Origin: Podochytrium sp. JEL0797
Lineage: Eukaryota; Chytridiomycota; Chytridiomycetes; Chytridiales; Chytriomycetaceae
Direction: 5' to 3'
Assembly (NCBI GenBank): GCA_027596195.1
Contig: JADGJG010000712.1
Span: forward strand, 1-13,678
DNA length: 13,678 bases
Position 1 is the first letter of the stretch. Each line of letters starts with the position of its first letter. The notes below the pieces were generated by a model that saw nothing but the letters and a program-made list of their open reading frames with translations, searched no databases and was not told the DNA's origin. Shown one piece after another: positions 1 through 10,955 of the stretch. Position numbers and translations under genes: made by a program.

Positions 1-274
1 AGTCATTTTTTTTTTCATATTTATTGGGAAAAAAAGGTTCAAATTCTAAGTCGCTTCCTTTCCATAACTCACAGTACCATCGCAAATTAAATGATGATTA
101 ATCAATCACTCATCACAATTTCCTCTTTCTCGAGCGCGCAATGGACAAGACGCGTTCGCTTCACCAGCTTACTCCTTCCCAGGCCTCTCCATCATAACAA
201 GAGCTAATTCAAATCTTACATTTCGCCAAAAAAATAATAAAACAATATTTTTGTCTGCTCCCCCACCCGCTTCA
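1..274. other. 3' flank of the ERT1-like gene, no gene seen
   Basis: AT-rich flank beyond the stop codon of the minus-strand Zn-cluster gene. I see no coding segment, RNA gene or repeat. The only recognisable element is a minus-strand AATAAA hexamer at 20-25, which could serve that gene with a 3' UTR of about 250 bp or an unseen neighbour. Confidence 0.5.
20..25 (-). promoter_or_regulatory. possible polyadenylation signal AATAAA (minus strand)
   Basis: A perfect AATAAA hexamer read on the minus strand, 249 bp beyond the stop of the ERT1-like gene. The motif is seen directly. Assigning it to that transcript is inference, because fungal polyadenylation signals are degenerate. Confidence 0.3.
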
Positions 275-1758
275 TTACTCTTTCCTCGACTGGAACAAGG
301 GCAAAAAGTTTCCAATAATCGCTGCCAAAAAAAAGACCGTTTAGTTTCAAACCCACAGACAAGAAAAAACAAAGCTCAAAACAGACTCACCCAAAGGAAC
401 ATCAAAAATATCCCTCTTGATCGTAAAACAAACACTGCAAGGAATCTTTCTCCCCACTGGACTCACAAGCACACACCGCACCATCCAACTCCCCTGCGTG
501 TTGTCAAACGCGGCCGTCGCGAACCGCTCCCAATATTCAATCACAGAATTCGCATCCATGAGCTGGTAAATGTACGTGGGCTGGTGGTGCGTGGTGGGTG
601 TGGTAGGTGTGTGTTGATGCGCGTTGGTGGGTGGGAGGAGGGTTTCGTGCAACCAGTCGGTGAGGAGGCAGAATTCTTTTCCGACGAGGGAGATTTCGCC
701 GGAACGACGCCAGACGACGGTGGGGGTTCCAGAATAGGTGATGAGTTTTTCGTATTCCTTTGAAATGGGACAAAAGTTGGTTAGTTTTCTTAATTTCGCA
801 ATTGGGAAATCACACTCGCAGGCACACTCTCCTTCCCCCCTCCCAAAAACACAACAAAACTCACAATCAACGTCCTCTGGAAACACTTTTCCATAAACAC
901 CAAGTCCTCTTCGCTCAAATGCATCATCACAGCCATAAAACTCGGCCGAAACGTGGCCAAGCTGCCACAAATCCGCATGATATCCTGCTTCTCCATCCGC
1001 TCGGCAATGTACTTGACAAGGTAGTGATACCCCTCCCTGTAATCGAACGGCCGCGTGACGGAGCTGTACACGCGTTTGGCGCGGCGAGTGAGTGCGTCGG
1101 CGCGCGATGTGTCCGGGTTGTGTTGTTGGAGGGGTTGTTGCTGGTGCTGCTGCTGCTGTTGCTGGTGGTTATGCATGATCGGGGGCAGGATGGAGGAGGC
1201 GGGGTCGTTGATTTGTTGGTGAAGGTGCAAATGGGTCTGGTTCGAATTGTTGTTGTTGTCGAGCATGTTGGAGAGGAACGAGTATTCCGAGTTGATGTTG
1301 GCGGAGCCGAAGCCGTTGTGTTGGAGACCGGTGGCGGTATTGGGGGACGGGATGTTGGGCGAGTGGAGGGCCGAGGCTGAGGGGGGTGTGGTGTTGGACG
1401 ACGAGAGGGCCGCAAGGTCACCGCCCATGCGGAGGGGTGGGGCCGATGAGGATCCGTCCTGGAGGATTTCGAGGTACTTGGCCTTCTTGCGCTGGGGAGC
1501 AAAGGTGGGATCAATATCAAGAGTCGTTAGGAGAATGATCAACACTCTCTAGGAACCCTGCCTAGACGCACTGCCTAGACTCCGAGGAAAGGACATGAGA
1601 GGGTGGGTTACCTGGCCATCAACACACTCCACGCCCCGCTTTGCACAGCGCTGGCATGGCCGCTCCTCACTGCACGTAACGTGCGATTGCTGGCACAGGA
1701 GACACGCCATGGCAGTACGGTCGGCTCTCTGCTGTTGAAGTGAGAGTTTGTTGCTCAT
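275..1758 (-). CDS. ERT1: Zn2Cys6 + PAS transcription factor, ERT1/AcuK/Rds2-like (4 exons)
   Basis: Exons on the minus strand are 1612-1758, 865-1491, 391-757 and 275-321, joined through GT..AG introns 1492-1611, 758-864 and 322-390, each with a CTAAC or CTAAAC branch-like site. They encode 395 aa. Residues 19-45 form a classical Zn cluster, C-x2-C-x6-C-x5-C-x2-C-x6-C, followed by RKKAKYLE. Residues 194-258 carry the conserved block PFDYREGYHYLVKYI through EEDLVFMEKCFQRTL, and 259-390 a PAS-type domain (GTPTVVWRR, FTIKRDIFDVPL, GNFLPLF). The final exon is only 15 codons and is supported by the family C-terminus. Known relatives are nuclear DNA-binding regulators of gluconeogenesis and fermentation-to-respiration genes. 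Residues 50-193 are low complexity with a Gln/His tract, and 300-318 are a His/Thr/Pro insert inside PAS. I chose MSNKL as start because it gives the usual short N-terminus. The target genes cannot be read from this window. Confidence 0.88.
1117..1173 (-). repeat. CAG/CAA-rich microsatellite coding a Gln/His tract
   Basis: In exon 2 of the ERT1-like gene this imperfect trinucleotide run encodes residues 156-174, a glutamine stretch broken by histidines, with CAG and CAA codons mixed. Such tracts vary in length between strains and are common in fungal activation regions. A role in activation is inference. Confidence 0.7.
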
Positions 1759-1844
1759 GGGATCGATGATTTTTGAACTTTTTTTGCAACTTCTCTTCCG
1801 CGCCCCCCACCCACCCGTATTCCCCTTGATTCCACCACCCCATT

Positions 1845-2618
1845 TCAAAACCCAGCCAACGGATTCGCATGCACAGTCACCCCCGTTATCCGCACATCCT
1901 TCACCGGCCGATTCCCGTTCCCTTCCACCGGAACCCTCTCCAACATATCCAACGCCTCAAACCCATCAATCACTTTCCCAAATACAGTGTACTTGCTATC
2001 CAAATGCGCATGTTTCGCATACGTGATAAAGAACTGTGACTTGTTGGTATCGGGTCCTTTGTTGGCCATCGACAAGACCCCGCGCGCGTTGTGTTTGAGC
2101 GTCGATTTGATTTCGTCGGGGAAGGGCGCGCCGTAGATGCTTTGGCCGCCTTTGCCAGTGCCAGTGGGGTCGCCGGTCTAGGGGTGGATGTTAGCGGTTC
2201 CGGTTGAGAATTTCGAGGGGGCAGGGTGAACTGCGCAATCACAACATTCCCGCTCTCCTTCTCTCCCTTCCGCCTCCAATTCAGCTGACCTGATTCGTAC
2301 ATCAACCCTCATTCTGTGACAACCCTCCAATTCATGGTATGATCGCACCCAACTCCTCCAACATCCTCCCAATTCCGAGTCTCCCATCCCTCCAACCCCA
2401 AACCCCACCAAGCGCAACAAGAACAACAAGAGGGATCAATAGATGCCTCCAAGTTGCCTCACCTGGACCATGAATCCTTTGATGTTGCGGTGAAACAGGT
2501 TATTGTTGTAGTATCCGCTGGCTGCGAGGGCCATAAAGTTTTCGGCTGTGCGCGGGACGGCTTCGCAAAAGATTTCGCATTTGAGGTCTCCGACGTCGGT
2601 GTGGAGGGTGACGGACAT
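1845..2618 (-). CDS. PPIL3: Peptidyl-prolyl cis-trans isomerase, PPIL3 / cyclophilin-10 type (2 exons)
   Basis: Exons 2463-2618 and 1845-2177 join through intron 2178-2462 (donor GTGAGG, acceptor CCTAG, branch CTAAC) to give 162 aa, matching the roughly 161 aa of PPIL3 proteins. The N-terminus MSVTLHTDVGDLK, the block FHRNIKGFMVQ/TGDPTGTG spanning the splice, the signature SQFFITYAKHAHLDSKYTVFGKVI and the ending TVHANPLAGF are near-identical in layout to the family. FHRNIKGFMVQ holds the catalytic Arg; SQFF and HLD line the proline pocket. The family catalyses prolyl isomerisation, and in animals PPIL3 is associated with the spliceosome; that role here is inferred. The start is fixed by the family N-terminus, although an in-frame ATG lies 28 codons upstream. 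The stop is 86 bp ahead of the next gene's ATG on the same strand. Confidence 0.95.
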
Positions 2619-3015
2619 TTTTGAAGTGAGTTTTCGAGTTTTCGAGGTTGGGGATGTTTTTTTTGTTGTTGGTTCGAGGTTTCCGTCGCTCTCTCTCCCC
2701 ACTCTCTCCCTCCCTCACAGCTTCAGATATTAGAAAGGAAAACACACGCGACTGACTTTTCCGCCTTCGAAAAGGTTACAAGATACTAACGATGAAGAGA
2801 GTTCCTCACGGTTGGCGTTAAAAGGGAGAAGGATCACTTCGATCTTAAAATGCACCATTCTCTCTCCATTACGAATACAAAAATCATCAGGGGTAAAAAA
2901 GAGTAATCTTTCCATAATTTTTGGAATTAATTTGAAAAATCAATTTCGCGAGAACGTGCCTCCGACAATTTCGAACTTTTTTTGTGTTTGCAAACGGAAT
3001 ACCTGAGTTGCGAGA
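2619..3015. promoter_or_regulatory. Divergent intergenic region (PPIL3 and unknown gene)
   Basis: About 397 bp between the start codons of the minus-strand PPIL3 gene and the plus-strand unknown gene. It must hold both 5' UTRs and core promoters. Beside the PPIL3 start it is pyrimidine-rich on the plus strand (around 2690-2718). I could not identify a convincing TATA box, CCAAT box or other named site, and no coding segment is supported. Confidence 0.5.
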
Positions 3016-4268
3016 ATGCTTGCCAACTTTCTGACTCGCCGCAAGTCCGTCAAAGAGACGAAGAACAAGCTGAGCTCCGTTTCGGGCGGCCTCCTTGGGT
3101 CACGAAAAGACCGGAGCAGTGTGCAATCCGTGCAGAGCAGGAACAACGGGGAAGGCGACCGCATTGCCAGCACCTTGTCGCCTCCCCCGCCGCCGGGTCC
3201 CCCGAGTGCGTCGATCCTGTCGATCGAAAGGCTGGACATCGGAGTTGAAATCACACTCGAGCCGAGCATAGAGCCAAGTATGGAGTCCCTCACGGAGGAG
3301 AAAGTTATCGAGGCTGTGCGGGAGGTGCAAGTGGAGAAGGAGGCAGAGGCGTTGGCATTCGAGGTTGTGGCAGCGGAATCCTTGGCACCGCAAGTGGAGA
3401 TTCAAAACGGCCAAAGTGGGTCGGGGGAAACTGCTCCTGCCGCCGAGACCATCAAGATATTTGATACCTCCGATATTCTCGCAGCAATTGAGAATGCATC
3501 GCTGTTTGGCAGTATTCCTGCCGCGGTGGTGGTTTCTCCCGTTGAAACGGGATCGGAGGCCCCACAACCCACTGACACACCCAACGACGAGGAAGCAGAA
3601 TCTTCCATCCCACCTCCGAACCTCACCACCTCCAACACACCCACCGAATCCACCACCTCCTCAGACCTCCCGCTCCCCATCAACTCCCCACGCGACTCCA
3701 CAACTCCACGAGCCTCCCCGAAACCCATCGACGAACAGAACCCATACAACAAAAACAACAAATACGGCCGCCATGTGTCCATGAACGCGCACCAAATCCG
3801 TATGGCGGAGCTCCTGTGGGCCGATACCCTTGTGAGCGAAATGTTGTGCCGCGGGTTTGAGGAGAAGGACGTGGGGCTATGCATGGCAGCCTTCCACGAT
3901 CATTGCATGCTGATTGTGTCCACGGTGGATGTGCCGCGGTTGGGGATTGAAGGGAAGAGGACGATATATTACGGATGGAGGGATATTCGGGGATGGGTCC
4001 AAGGTGAGCCGCTTTTCTTTTCGATTCGTTGAATGCGCGGTTTTCTAATCGCCCCCCTTTTCTTGGACGACTTTCAACAGATTGCTTTGACCGCGACGTG
4101 AAACTGCGATTGGACAGCAAACTCACGGGAACCATTTTCCGATCGGATCCCGGCGCGTTGGAGATGGAAGTGGCGGAAGGGATTTATTCTGGGTCGTTGA
4201 AAGGGTCGTTGGAGGATTATCTCGTCAAGACCATGACGATATTCTTGTCTGAGTTTGACGAAAACTGA
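3016..4268 (+). CDS. Hypothetical protein, disordered N-terminus with compact C-terminal domain (2 exons)
   Basis: I do not recognise this gene. Exon 1 (3016-4003) joins exon 2 (4081-4268) through a 77 bp intron with donor GTGAGC, acceptor CAACAG and a CTAAT branch-like site; the splice restores an Asp codon in the run WVQ-D-CFDRDVKL. The product has 391 aa. Residues 1-50 are basic and Ser-rich, followed by a PPPPPGPP tract at 56-63, acidic and Ala/Glu-rich stretches, and a Ser/Thr/Pro-rich linker (about 180-245). From about 255 to 385 the composition becomes that of a folded domain: a helix-like start (HQIRMAELLWADTLVSEML), FHDHCMLIV, GKRTIYYGWRDIRGWVQDCFD, then alternating strands ending in EDYLVKTMTIFL. 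The pattern of a helix, an F-x-x-D, then G..I..W and beta strands is faintly like NTF2/SnoaL-like folds, but that is only a guess. Clean splicing and the codon pattern support a real gene. Confidence 0.75.
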
Positions 4269-4634
4269 GAATAGAGATGAAAAAGGGAGGGGGGATTGGC
4301 TTATTTTTTAATGTTGCTCTTTTTGTGGTTGATCCATTCTTCAACAGCATAACAACAGAATGAATTGTAAGGAATGGGCACGACGCACTTATTAACGCGA
4401 CAGAACTCTAGGGGGGAAAAAGGGGAAGGACCACACCTCTCATCCCTGCAAATCGACCCGGGGACGCGTGATACAGGCTTCTGGATGCTCATACACTCTC
4501 GGCAGCGCCCTTCTTCGCATCGTCATACCCAATTCCCGTCTGTTTCCGAAAAAATCAGTGAAGGATGCAGAGGAACCGTTCAAGAATTCGTGGCCAAACG
4601 ATTCCAAATTGATCAAAACAAACTTGTCCGCGAA
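4269..4634. promoter_or_regulatory. Intergenic region upstream of the BTB-BACK-TLDc gene
   Basis: 366 bp between the stop of the unknown gene and the chosen start of the BTB gene. It should hold the promoter and 5' UTR of the latter. The BTB frame stays open upstream to an ATG at 4374, which would add 87 residues without recognisable character. A minus-strand cysteine-rich open frame (4301-4492) also lies here. No named promoter motif was identified. Confidence 0.45.
4301..4492 (-). other. Possible small cysteine-rich ORF (63 codons), weakly supported
   Basis: A 63-codon minus-strand frame from ATG at 4492 to TAA at 4301, antisense to the 5' flank of the BTB gene and convergent with the unknown gene. 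Its cysteines are regularly spaced, C-x4-C-x10-C-x4-C-x9-C-C, with the paired motifs CRDERC and CRVNKC. It also contains an intron-like stretch (GTGTGG at about 4436 to CCCCCCTAG at about 4407), but removing it is not needed to keep the frame. I recognise no family. It may be chance. Confidence 0.15.
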
Positions 4635-6080
4635 ATGTTTGCACCAGCCCAAGAAACTCCAACCAGCCCGCCCAGTCTCCACGCAAAGGAACCCACCACT
4701 CTCTCGTCTGACCTCCACACTCTCCGCTCTGATCCAACCTTCGCCGATGTCCTCCTGCTGGTGGGAGACGCCAAGAAACCCGTCCTCGCCCACGCTGCGA
4801 TCCTCACTCTCAAATCCGACTACTTCAAGCAAGCCCTCTCCAGCAGATGGTGCCAGAACGTAGTCATTCCAAAGGGAGTCAACGCGGACGAGAAGAGTAT
4901 CCGTGCCGTACTGATCCATCCCGATATCGATGAGGAGACGATGGATATCCTGCTCGAATTCATTTACACGGGCGAAGCGGATGTTCCCGATACTCTCTTG
5001 ACTCGTGTAGGTCTTGCTGCCGATCAGCTACTGCTTTCAACTCTCAAGACTCAGTGCTTGGAGCACCTCGTCAATCACTCCCTCGTTCCCGAAAACGCCC
5101 TCGCAGTTTATTCACTCTGCGACAAGTTTGACTGGGTGGAAGGAAAGAGGAGGGCCTTGATGGAGATGAAATGGAATATGCAGCTGGCGTTGGAGTCGGG
5201 GCGGGAGTACTTGAAGGAGAAGTGTGTGTCGGAAGTCGCGGAAATTCTCGCGTTCAAGGCGTTCGATATCCGCGAGCGCTGGCGGATCATAGTTGCGTGG
5301 GCCAAATCGCAGCAAGGTTCGGTTGACTTGTCGCTGGAGTCGCGCTTGGAGGATGGCTTCGAAGTGGAACGCGCGCATCAAGAATTGCAAGAACTTGTTC
5401 CGTACCTTGTGAACCCCCTTCTCGCCTTATCGAACGAGTTCCTTCAGTCCGATGTCGTTCCGTTTGCTGGACTACTTGGCTCAGCAATTCAAAATTCGAT
5501 CACTGCGCGTTTCAAGACTGGTTCGTTTGGTGGAGCCAGTGAATGGGGAAGTCCTGCCGTCGTTGGAAAAGGATCCAAGATTCTAGACGATCCTGCTTTC
5601 ACTTCCTTGCTGTCCCAAGTTTCTGACAAGATCAAGCTGCACACTGTGAAGGAGGCCAAGCTGTTGTTTCGTGCGTCAGAAGCCGGATTTAAAGCCTCCA
5701 GATTCCACGAGGCTTGCGATGGGAAGGGAAACACTCTCACGTTCATCAAGACTGTTACTGGGCGAATTGTTGGTGGTTATGTGGACACTGCATGGAGATC
5801 TGCGAGTGGGAATGAAATTTTGGCAGTTTGTGAAGCCTTCCTGTTCCGCGCTGACGAGGGGCCTCTTGAATGCCTGCCTTGCTTGGATCTGTCAAGAGGA
5901 TTAATTCCATACCGCACATTCGGGCCAACTTTTGGTGATGATTTGGCGGTGTATGGTGCGCGTTGCAATTCAAGATTGGGAGTGTGGTATTCGGCTCAGG
6001 GGAAGGGACGCGACTGGCTTCTTGGTGAGTCACGCAACGAGATTGTTATAACGGATTACGAAGTTTACCAGTTGGTGTGA
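4635..6080 (+). CDS. BTB-BACK-TLDc domain protein (intact, intronless)
   Basis: 481 aa without introns. Residues about 24-145 are a BTB/POZ domain (SDPTFADVLLLVGDAKKPV, AHAAILTLKSDYFKQAL, DEETMDILLEFIYTGEADVP). Residues about 148-290 are BACK-like (SLVPENALAVYSLCDKF, AEILAFKAFDIRERWRIIVAWAK). Residues about 315-481 are a TLDc domain (KLLFRASEAGF, FHEACDGKGNTLT, GGYVDTAW, AFLFRADEG, FGPTFGDDLAVY, ending ITDYEVYQLV). BTB proteins of this build are usually Cul3 ligase adaptors; TLDc proteins are linked to oxidative-stress resistance and V-ATPase regulation. The actual role here is unknown. The start was set at 4635 because the minus-strand paralogue has a Met at the same place (MFAPAQ against MLAAAQ); an upstream in-frame ATG at 4374 cannot be excluded. 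The gene is the best-preserved member of a local family that continues downstream and on the far side of ITPA. Confidence 0.9.
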   Translation: MFAPAQETPTSPPSLHAKEPTTLSSDLHTLRSDPTFADVLLLVGDAKKPVLAHAAILTLKSDYFKQALSSRWCQNVVIPKGVNADEKSIRAVLIHPDIDEETMDILLEFIYTGEADVPDTLLTRVGLAADQLLLSTLKTQCLEHLVNHSLVPENALAVYSLCDKFDWVEGKRRALMEMKWNMQLALESGREYLKEKCVSEVAEILAFKAFDIRERWRIIVAWAKSQQGSVDLSLESRLEDGFEVERAHQELQELVPYLVNPLLALSNEFLQSDVVPFAGLLGSAIQNSITARFKTGSFGGASEWGSPAVVGKGSKILDDPAFTSLLSQVSDKIKLHTVKEAKLLFRASEAGFKASRFHEACDGKGNTLTFIKTVTGRIVGGYVDTAWRSASGNEILAVCEAFLFRADEGPLECLPCLDLSRGLIPYRTFGPTFGDDLAVYGARCNSRLGVWYSAQGKGRDWLLGESRNEIVITDYEVYQLV

Positions 6081-6796
6081 AGAGAATGATCGAAAATAAA
6101 CAAAAGATAAATGATATTGTCAACATGGCTGAAAGGATGGGGTGTGCCACTAACCCATATGTTGTACCATAATTGGAAAGATACCCCTAAAGTGACGACT
6201 TTACCTTCTCCTCGGTAAATAAAACAACTCTCTGGCTTTTTACTGACATTTTTCATCGAGTTTTAAAATATTGACCCACTAAGTATGAAGGTGCAGACTT
6301 TTATATTGACGGCTGCGCCGCCAGTTAAAGTTAGGGTATGCTGGTGTTTCGCGACAGTTGGATTGAAGGGGAGGGGAACAACTTGAGTCTTTTCAGAACA
6401 AAAATAAAAATAAAAAAAATTTATACTGTAGAAATATTTTTCGAGGGGAATTTCCCAACCCGCCCCCTCAAGGTTCTCTCTTCCAATCAGCCGCCATCCC
6501 CTTTAGCGCGGAGTCGCCCTACGCGCATTTCTCCAGATATCCCTTCACCGATCAGCGGTAACGACATCTTGCTGCGACAATGGGGCCACTGGAACAAAAC
6601 CGAGCTCCAAAGTTCCAGGAAAGCTGGGTCGATTCCGTTCACTGGCGGCAATGTTGGTCCAGTAGCGAATGAGAGTCAATACACAAGCTTTCAAGCTCTG
6701 GAGAAGCACACCAACTGTCTAACAGCATTTCTAGTTTCTGGTGGTACAACTCTGTCGAGACGGTTCATTCCCCTGATGCGGTGATACAAAACCTGG
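6081..6796. other. Intergenic region with little recognisable content
   Basis: About 716 bp between the BTB-BACK-TLDc stop and the first secure homology of its decayed copy. Two AATAAA hexamers occur on the plus strand (6095-6100, 6218-6223). Open frames are short and have no family resemblance. From about 6700 to 6796 a few short stretches loosely match the BTB part of the upstream gene, so the outer part of the duplicate may survive here beyond clear recognition. I see no tRNA or mobile-element signature. Confidence 0.45.
6095..6100 (+). promoter_or_regulatory. Polyadenylation signal AATAAA after the BTB-BACK-TLDc gene
   Basis: A perfect AATAAA hexamer 15 bp beyond the stop codon of the BTB-BACK-TLDc gene, in an A-rich stretch. 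It is a plausible but unproven polyadenylation signal. Confidence 0.4.
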
Positions 6797-7976
6797 GAGT
6801 CAAGGTGGACAAGAAAACTATACGTGCTGTGCTGACTCATCTTGATATCGATGAGGAGACAATGGATGTCATGCTCGAATTCATTTACCACTGGCGAGGC
6901 AGACGTTCCCGATACTCTCTTGACTCGTGTGGTTCTTGCTTCCGATCAGTTGCTGCTTCCATCTCTCAAGACTCAGTGCTTGGAGCACCTCGTCAAACAC
7001 TCCCTCGTTCCCGAAAATGCTCTTGAGGTATATTCACTCTGCAACAAATTTAACTGGGTGGAGGGAAAGTGGAGGGCCTTGATGGAGATGAAATGGAGCA
7101 TGCAGGTGGCGTTAGAATCTGGAGTGGGGTACTTGAGGGAGACGAGCGAGTTGGGTGTCGCGGAAATCCTGTGAGTACTGGCGGATTAGTATTGCGTGGG
7201 CCAAATCTCAACAAGGGTCGGTCGATTTGTCTCCGGAGTCAGGCTTGAAGTGTGGTTTCGACGTGGAACGCGCATCAAGACCTGAAGGAATTTGTTCCAC
7301 ACCTTGCAAACTCCCTTCTCTGCTTATCGAATGAGTTCCTTCAGTCAGATGTTGTTCCATTTGCTCGACTACTTGGTCTGGCCATTTAAGAGTTGCTCTC
7401 TGCGGGTTTCAAACCTTGCTCTTTCGGTGGAGTCAGTGAATGGGGTGGTGATTTCATTGCTGGATCAGGTTCCAAGATTCTGGACGATCCAGCTTTCACT
7501 TCCTTTATGCCCCAAGTTTCTGAGAGGATCAAACTGCACACTGTGAAGGAGGCCAAGCTGTTGTTTCGTGCGTCAGAAGCCGGATTCAAAGCGTCAAAAT
7601 TCCACAAGGCTTGCGATGGGAAGGGGAACACTCTCACTCTCGTCAAAACTCGCTGTGGGCGAATTGTGGGAGGATATGTTGACACTGCGTGGCAGTCTGG
7701 GATTTTTGGTGCACGTGCAGCAGTTCTCGAAGCCTTTCTGTTTCGCACTGACGAGGAAACACCCGAATTTCTGCCATGCTGGACCTATCGGAAGGATTAA
7801 TTCAGCACCTCAATTATGGGCCAATGTTTGGTCCAGATTTGGTCGTGAACGGTGATTCTTGTTCTTCACAACTGGGGATGTGCTATTCGGCCGAGGGAGG
7901 TGGAATCAACGGGCTTTTTGGCGAGGCACGCACAAAGATTGCTATAACGAATTATGAAGTTTATCAATTATTGTGA
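6797..7976 (+). pseudogene. Decayed tandem copy of the BTB-BACK-TLDc gene
   Basis: This stretch follows the upstream BTB-BACK-TLDc gene almost codon by codon, but in several frames. It opens in the BTB domain (IRAVLTHLDIDEETMDVMLEFIY), shifts frame near 6888 by one extra base (TTACCACTGG against TTACACGGG), and continues as GEADVPDTLLTR to VAEIL. It reaches TGA at 7172-7174, where about 23 bases are missing relative to the parent. A 2-base loss follows near 7271 and an in-frame stop near 7388. The TLDc half resumes as SKILDDPAFTSF to AFLFRTDEE, shifts again near 7780 through a one-base loss (TGCTGGA against TGCTTGGA), and ends NYEVYQLL-stop. The N-terminal 80-90 residues are not recognisable. 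Several independent lesions make this a pseudogene, not a sequencing error. Confidence 0.88.
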
Positions 7977-8106
7977 AAAGAAAGTGGACTTACTCTGATA
8001 CTCAGGATTATAAAGAATCTTCAATGGCGAAATACAATTGAAAAGTCGCGTCTGTTTTTGTTTTTTTCGGGGGCAACTTTTTTTTTCCGACAAACAAACA
8101 CGAAGC

Positions 8107-9986
<1,880 letters not shown>

Positions 9987-10272
9987 TTCATCTTGGGAAA
10001 CGGTGTGTTTGCGGGGAGGGAATGCCATATTTATTGTTTGATTGGGTGAAAGGAAAAAGAGATTGGAATTGAATTGTGTGAATGAAGCCTGAAGGTTTAC
10101 TCAACGCGATGCATTCCGGCAGATTCTGAGAAATCTCTTATCACAGAAAGAATGGCAGCTCACAGTAACGGATGTGGTTTGGCAAGTGGCAGACACCCTT
10201 GCAACACCCTTTCTGGAGTTCGATTTTTGAATTTTTTTGTTTCCAACTCTACCAAACTGGAAACGAAATCGC
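9987..10272. other. Intergenic region RUVBL1 to ITPA
   Basis: 286 bp containing the RUVBL1 3' UTR and the ITPA promoter and 5' UTR. No perfect plus-strand AATAAA was found after RUVBL1, and no named promoter motif could be assigned. No coding segment is supported. Confidence 0.4.
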
Positions 10273-10955
10273 ATGTCTCCTCGCTCCGTCACTTTTGTCA
10301 CTGGCAACGCCAACAAGCTCAAGGAAGTACAAGCAATCCTTGCGGGCTGCAACTCGATCGCCCTGACCAACAAGAAACTTGATCTTCCCGAGCTGCAAGC
10401 GGCAACAACGAGAGAGGTGTTTTGATATTCGATTTGCGTTGGATCCATCAGTTCTGACTGTTTCCGTACCAGGTGTCCATCGACAAGTGTCGCCGTGCTG
10501 CTGAAATCATCAATGCACCTGTTCTGATCGAGGACACTTCCCTCTGCTTCAACGCCCTCAACTCGCTTCCAGGCCCATACATCAAATGGTTTCTCGAATC
10601 ATTGGGCCACGAGGGTCTCAACAAGATGCTCGATGGATTCTCGGACAGATCGGGGTATGCCTTGTGCACGTTCGCGTATTGCGAAGGTCCTGGAAAAGAG
10701 GTGAATTCGCTGTATTCTCGTCGCAGTTCTATTCAGGCTTACACACGCGATAAATAGGTTCACGTGTTTGAAGGGAAGACGGATGGAACCATTGTTCGCC
10801 CACGCGGTCCGCTCGATTTCGGATGGGACCCCATCTTCGAACCGCAAGGATACAACGTCACGTATGCAGAAATGGACAAGGCAGTCAAGAATCAAATCTC
10901 GCACCGTGCAAAGTCATTGGAGAAAGTGAAGGAGTTTTTTGCCAAACAGGGATGA
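10273..10955 (+). CDS. ITPA: Inosine triphosphate pyrophosphatase (ITPA/HAM1), 3 exons
   Basis: Exons 10273-10416, 10473-10700 and 10758-10955 join through introns of 56 and 57 bp to give 189 aa (human about 194, yeast HAM1 about 197). The family motifs are in order: [10 protein letters not shown] at 10-19 (nucleotide binding), [23 protein letters not shown] at about 66-88, [10 protein letters not shown] at 108-117, [14 protein letters not shown] at 140-153 and SHRAKSLEK at 172-180. It hydrolyses ITP, dITP and XTP to monophosphate and pyrophosphate in the cytosol, keeping deaminated purines out of RNA and DNA. The start is fixed by family alignment. Its stop lies 31 bp from the stop of a convergent minus-strand BTB gene, so the 3' UTRs must overlap. 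A damaged copy of its last 90 bp or so reappears at 12731. Confidence 0.96.

Noticed and set aside
927..1520. Minus-strand 197-codon Ser/Thr/Pro-rich frame overlapping the ERT1-like gene
   Set aside because: It is the alternative frame of a low-complexity exon; the correct frame carries the ERT1/AcuK core motifs and splices cleanly to the Zn cluster and PAS exons.
6338..6784. Plus-strand 148-codon frame upstream of the decayed BTB copy
   Set aside because: It has no recognisable motif and begins in AT-rich noncoding sequence. It does not continue the BTB homology in frame.
7171..7200. GTGAGTA donor-like sequence in the decayed BTB copy, suggesting a new intron
   Set aside because: It arises at a deletion junction relative to the intact gene. 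No acceptor at a reasonable distance restores the frame, and further lesions follow.
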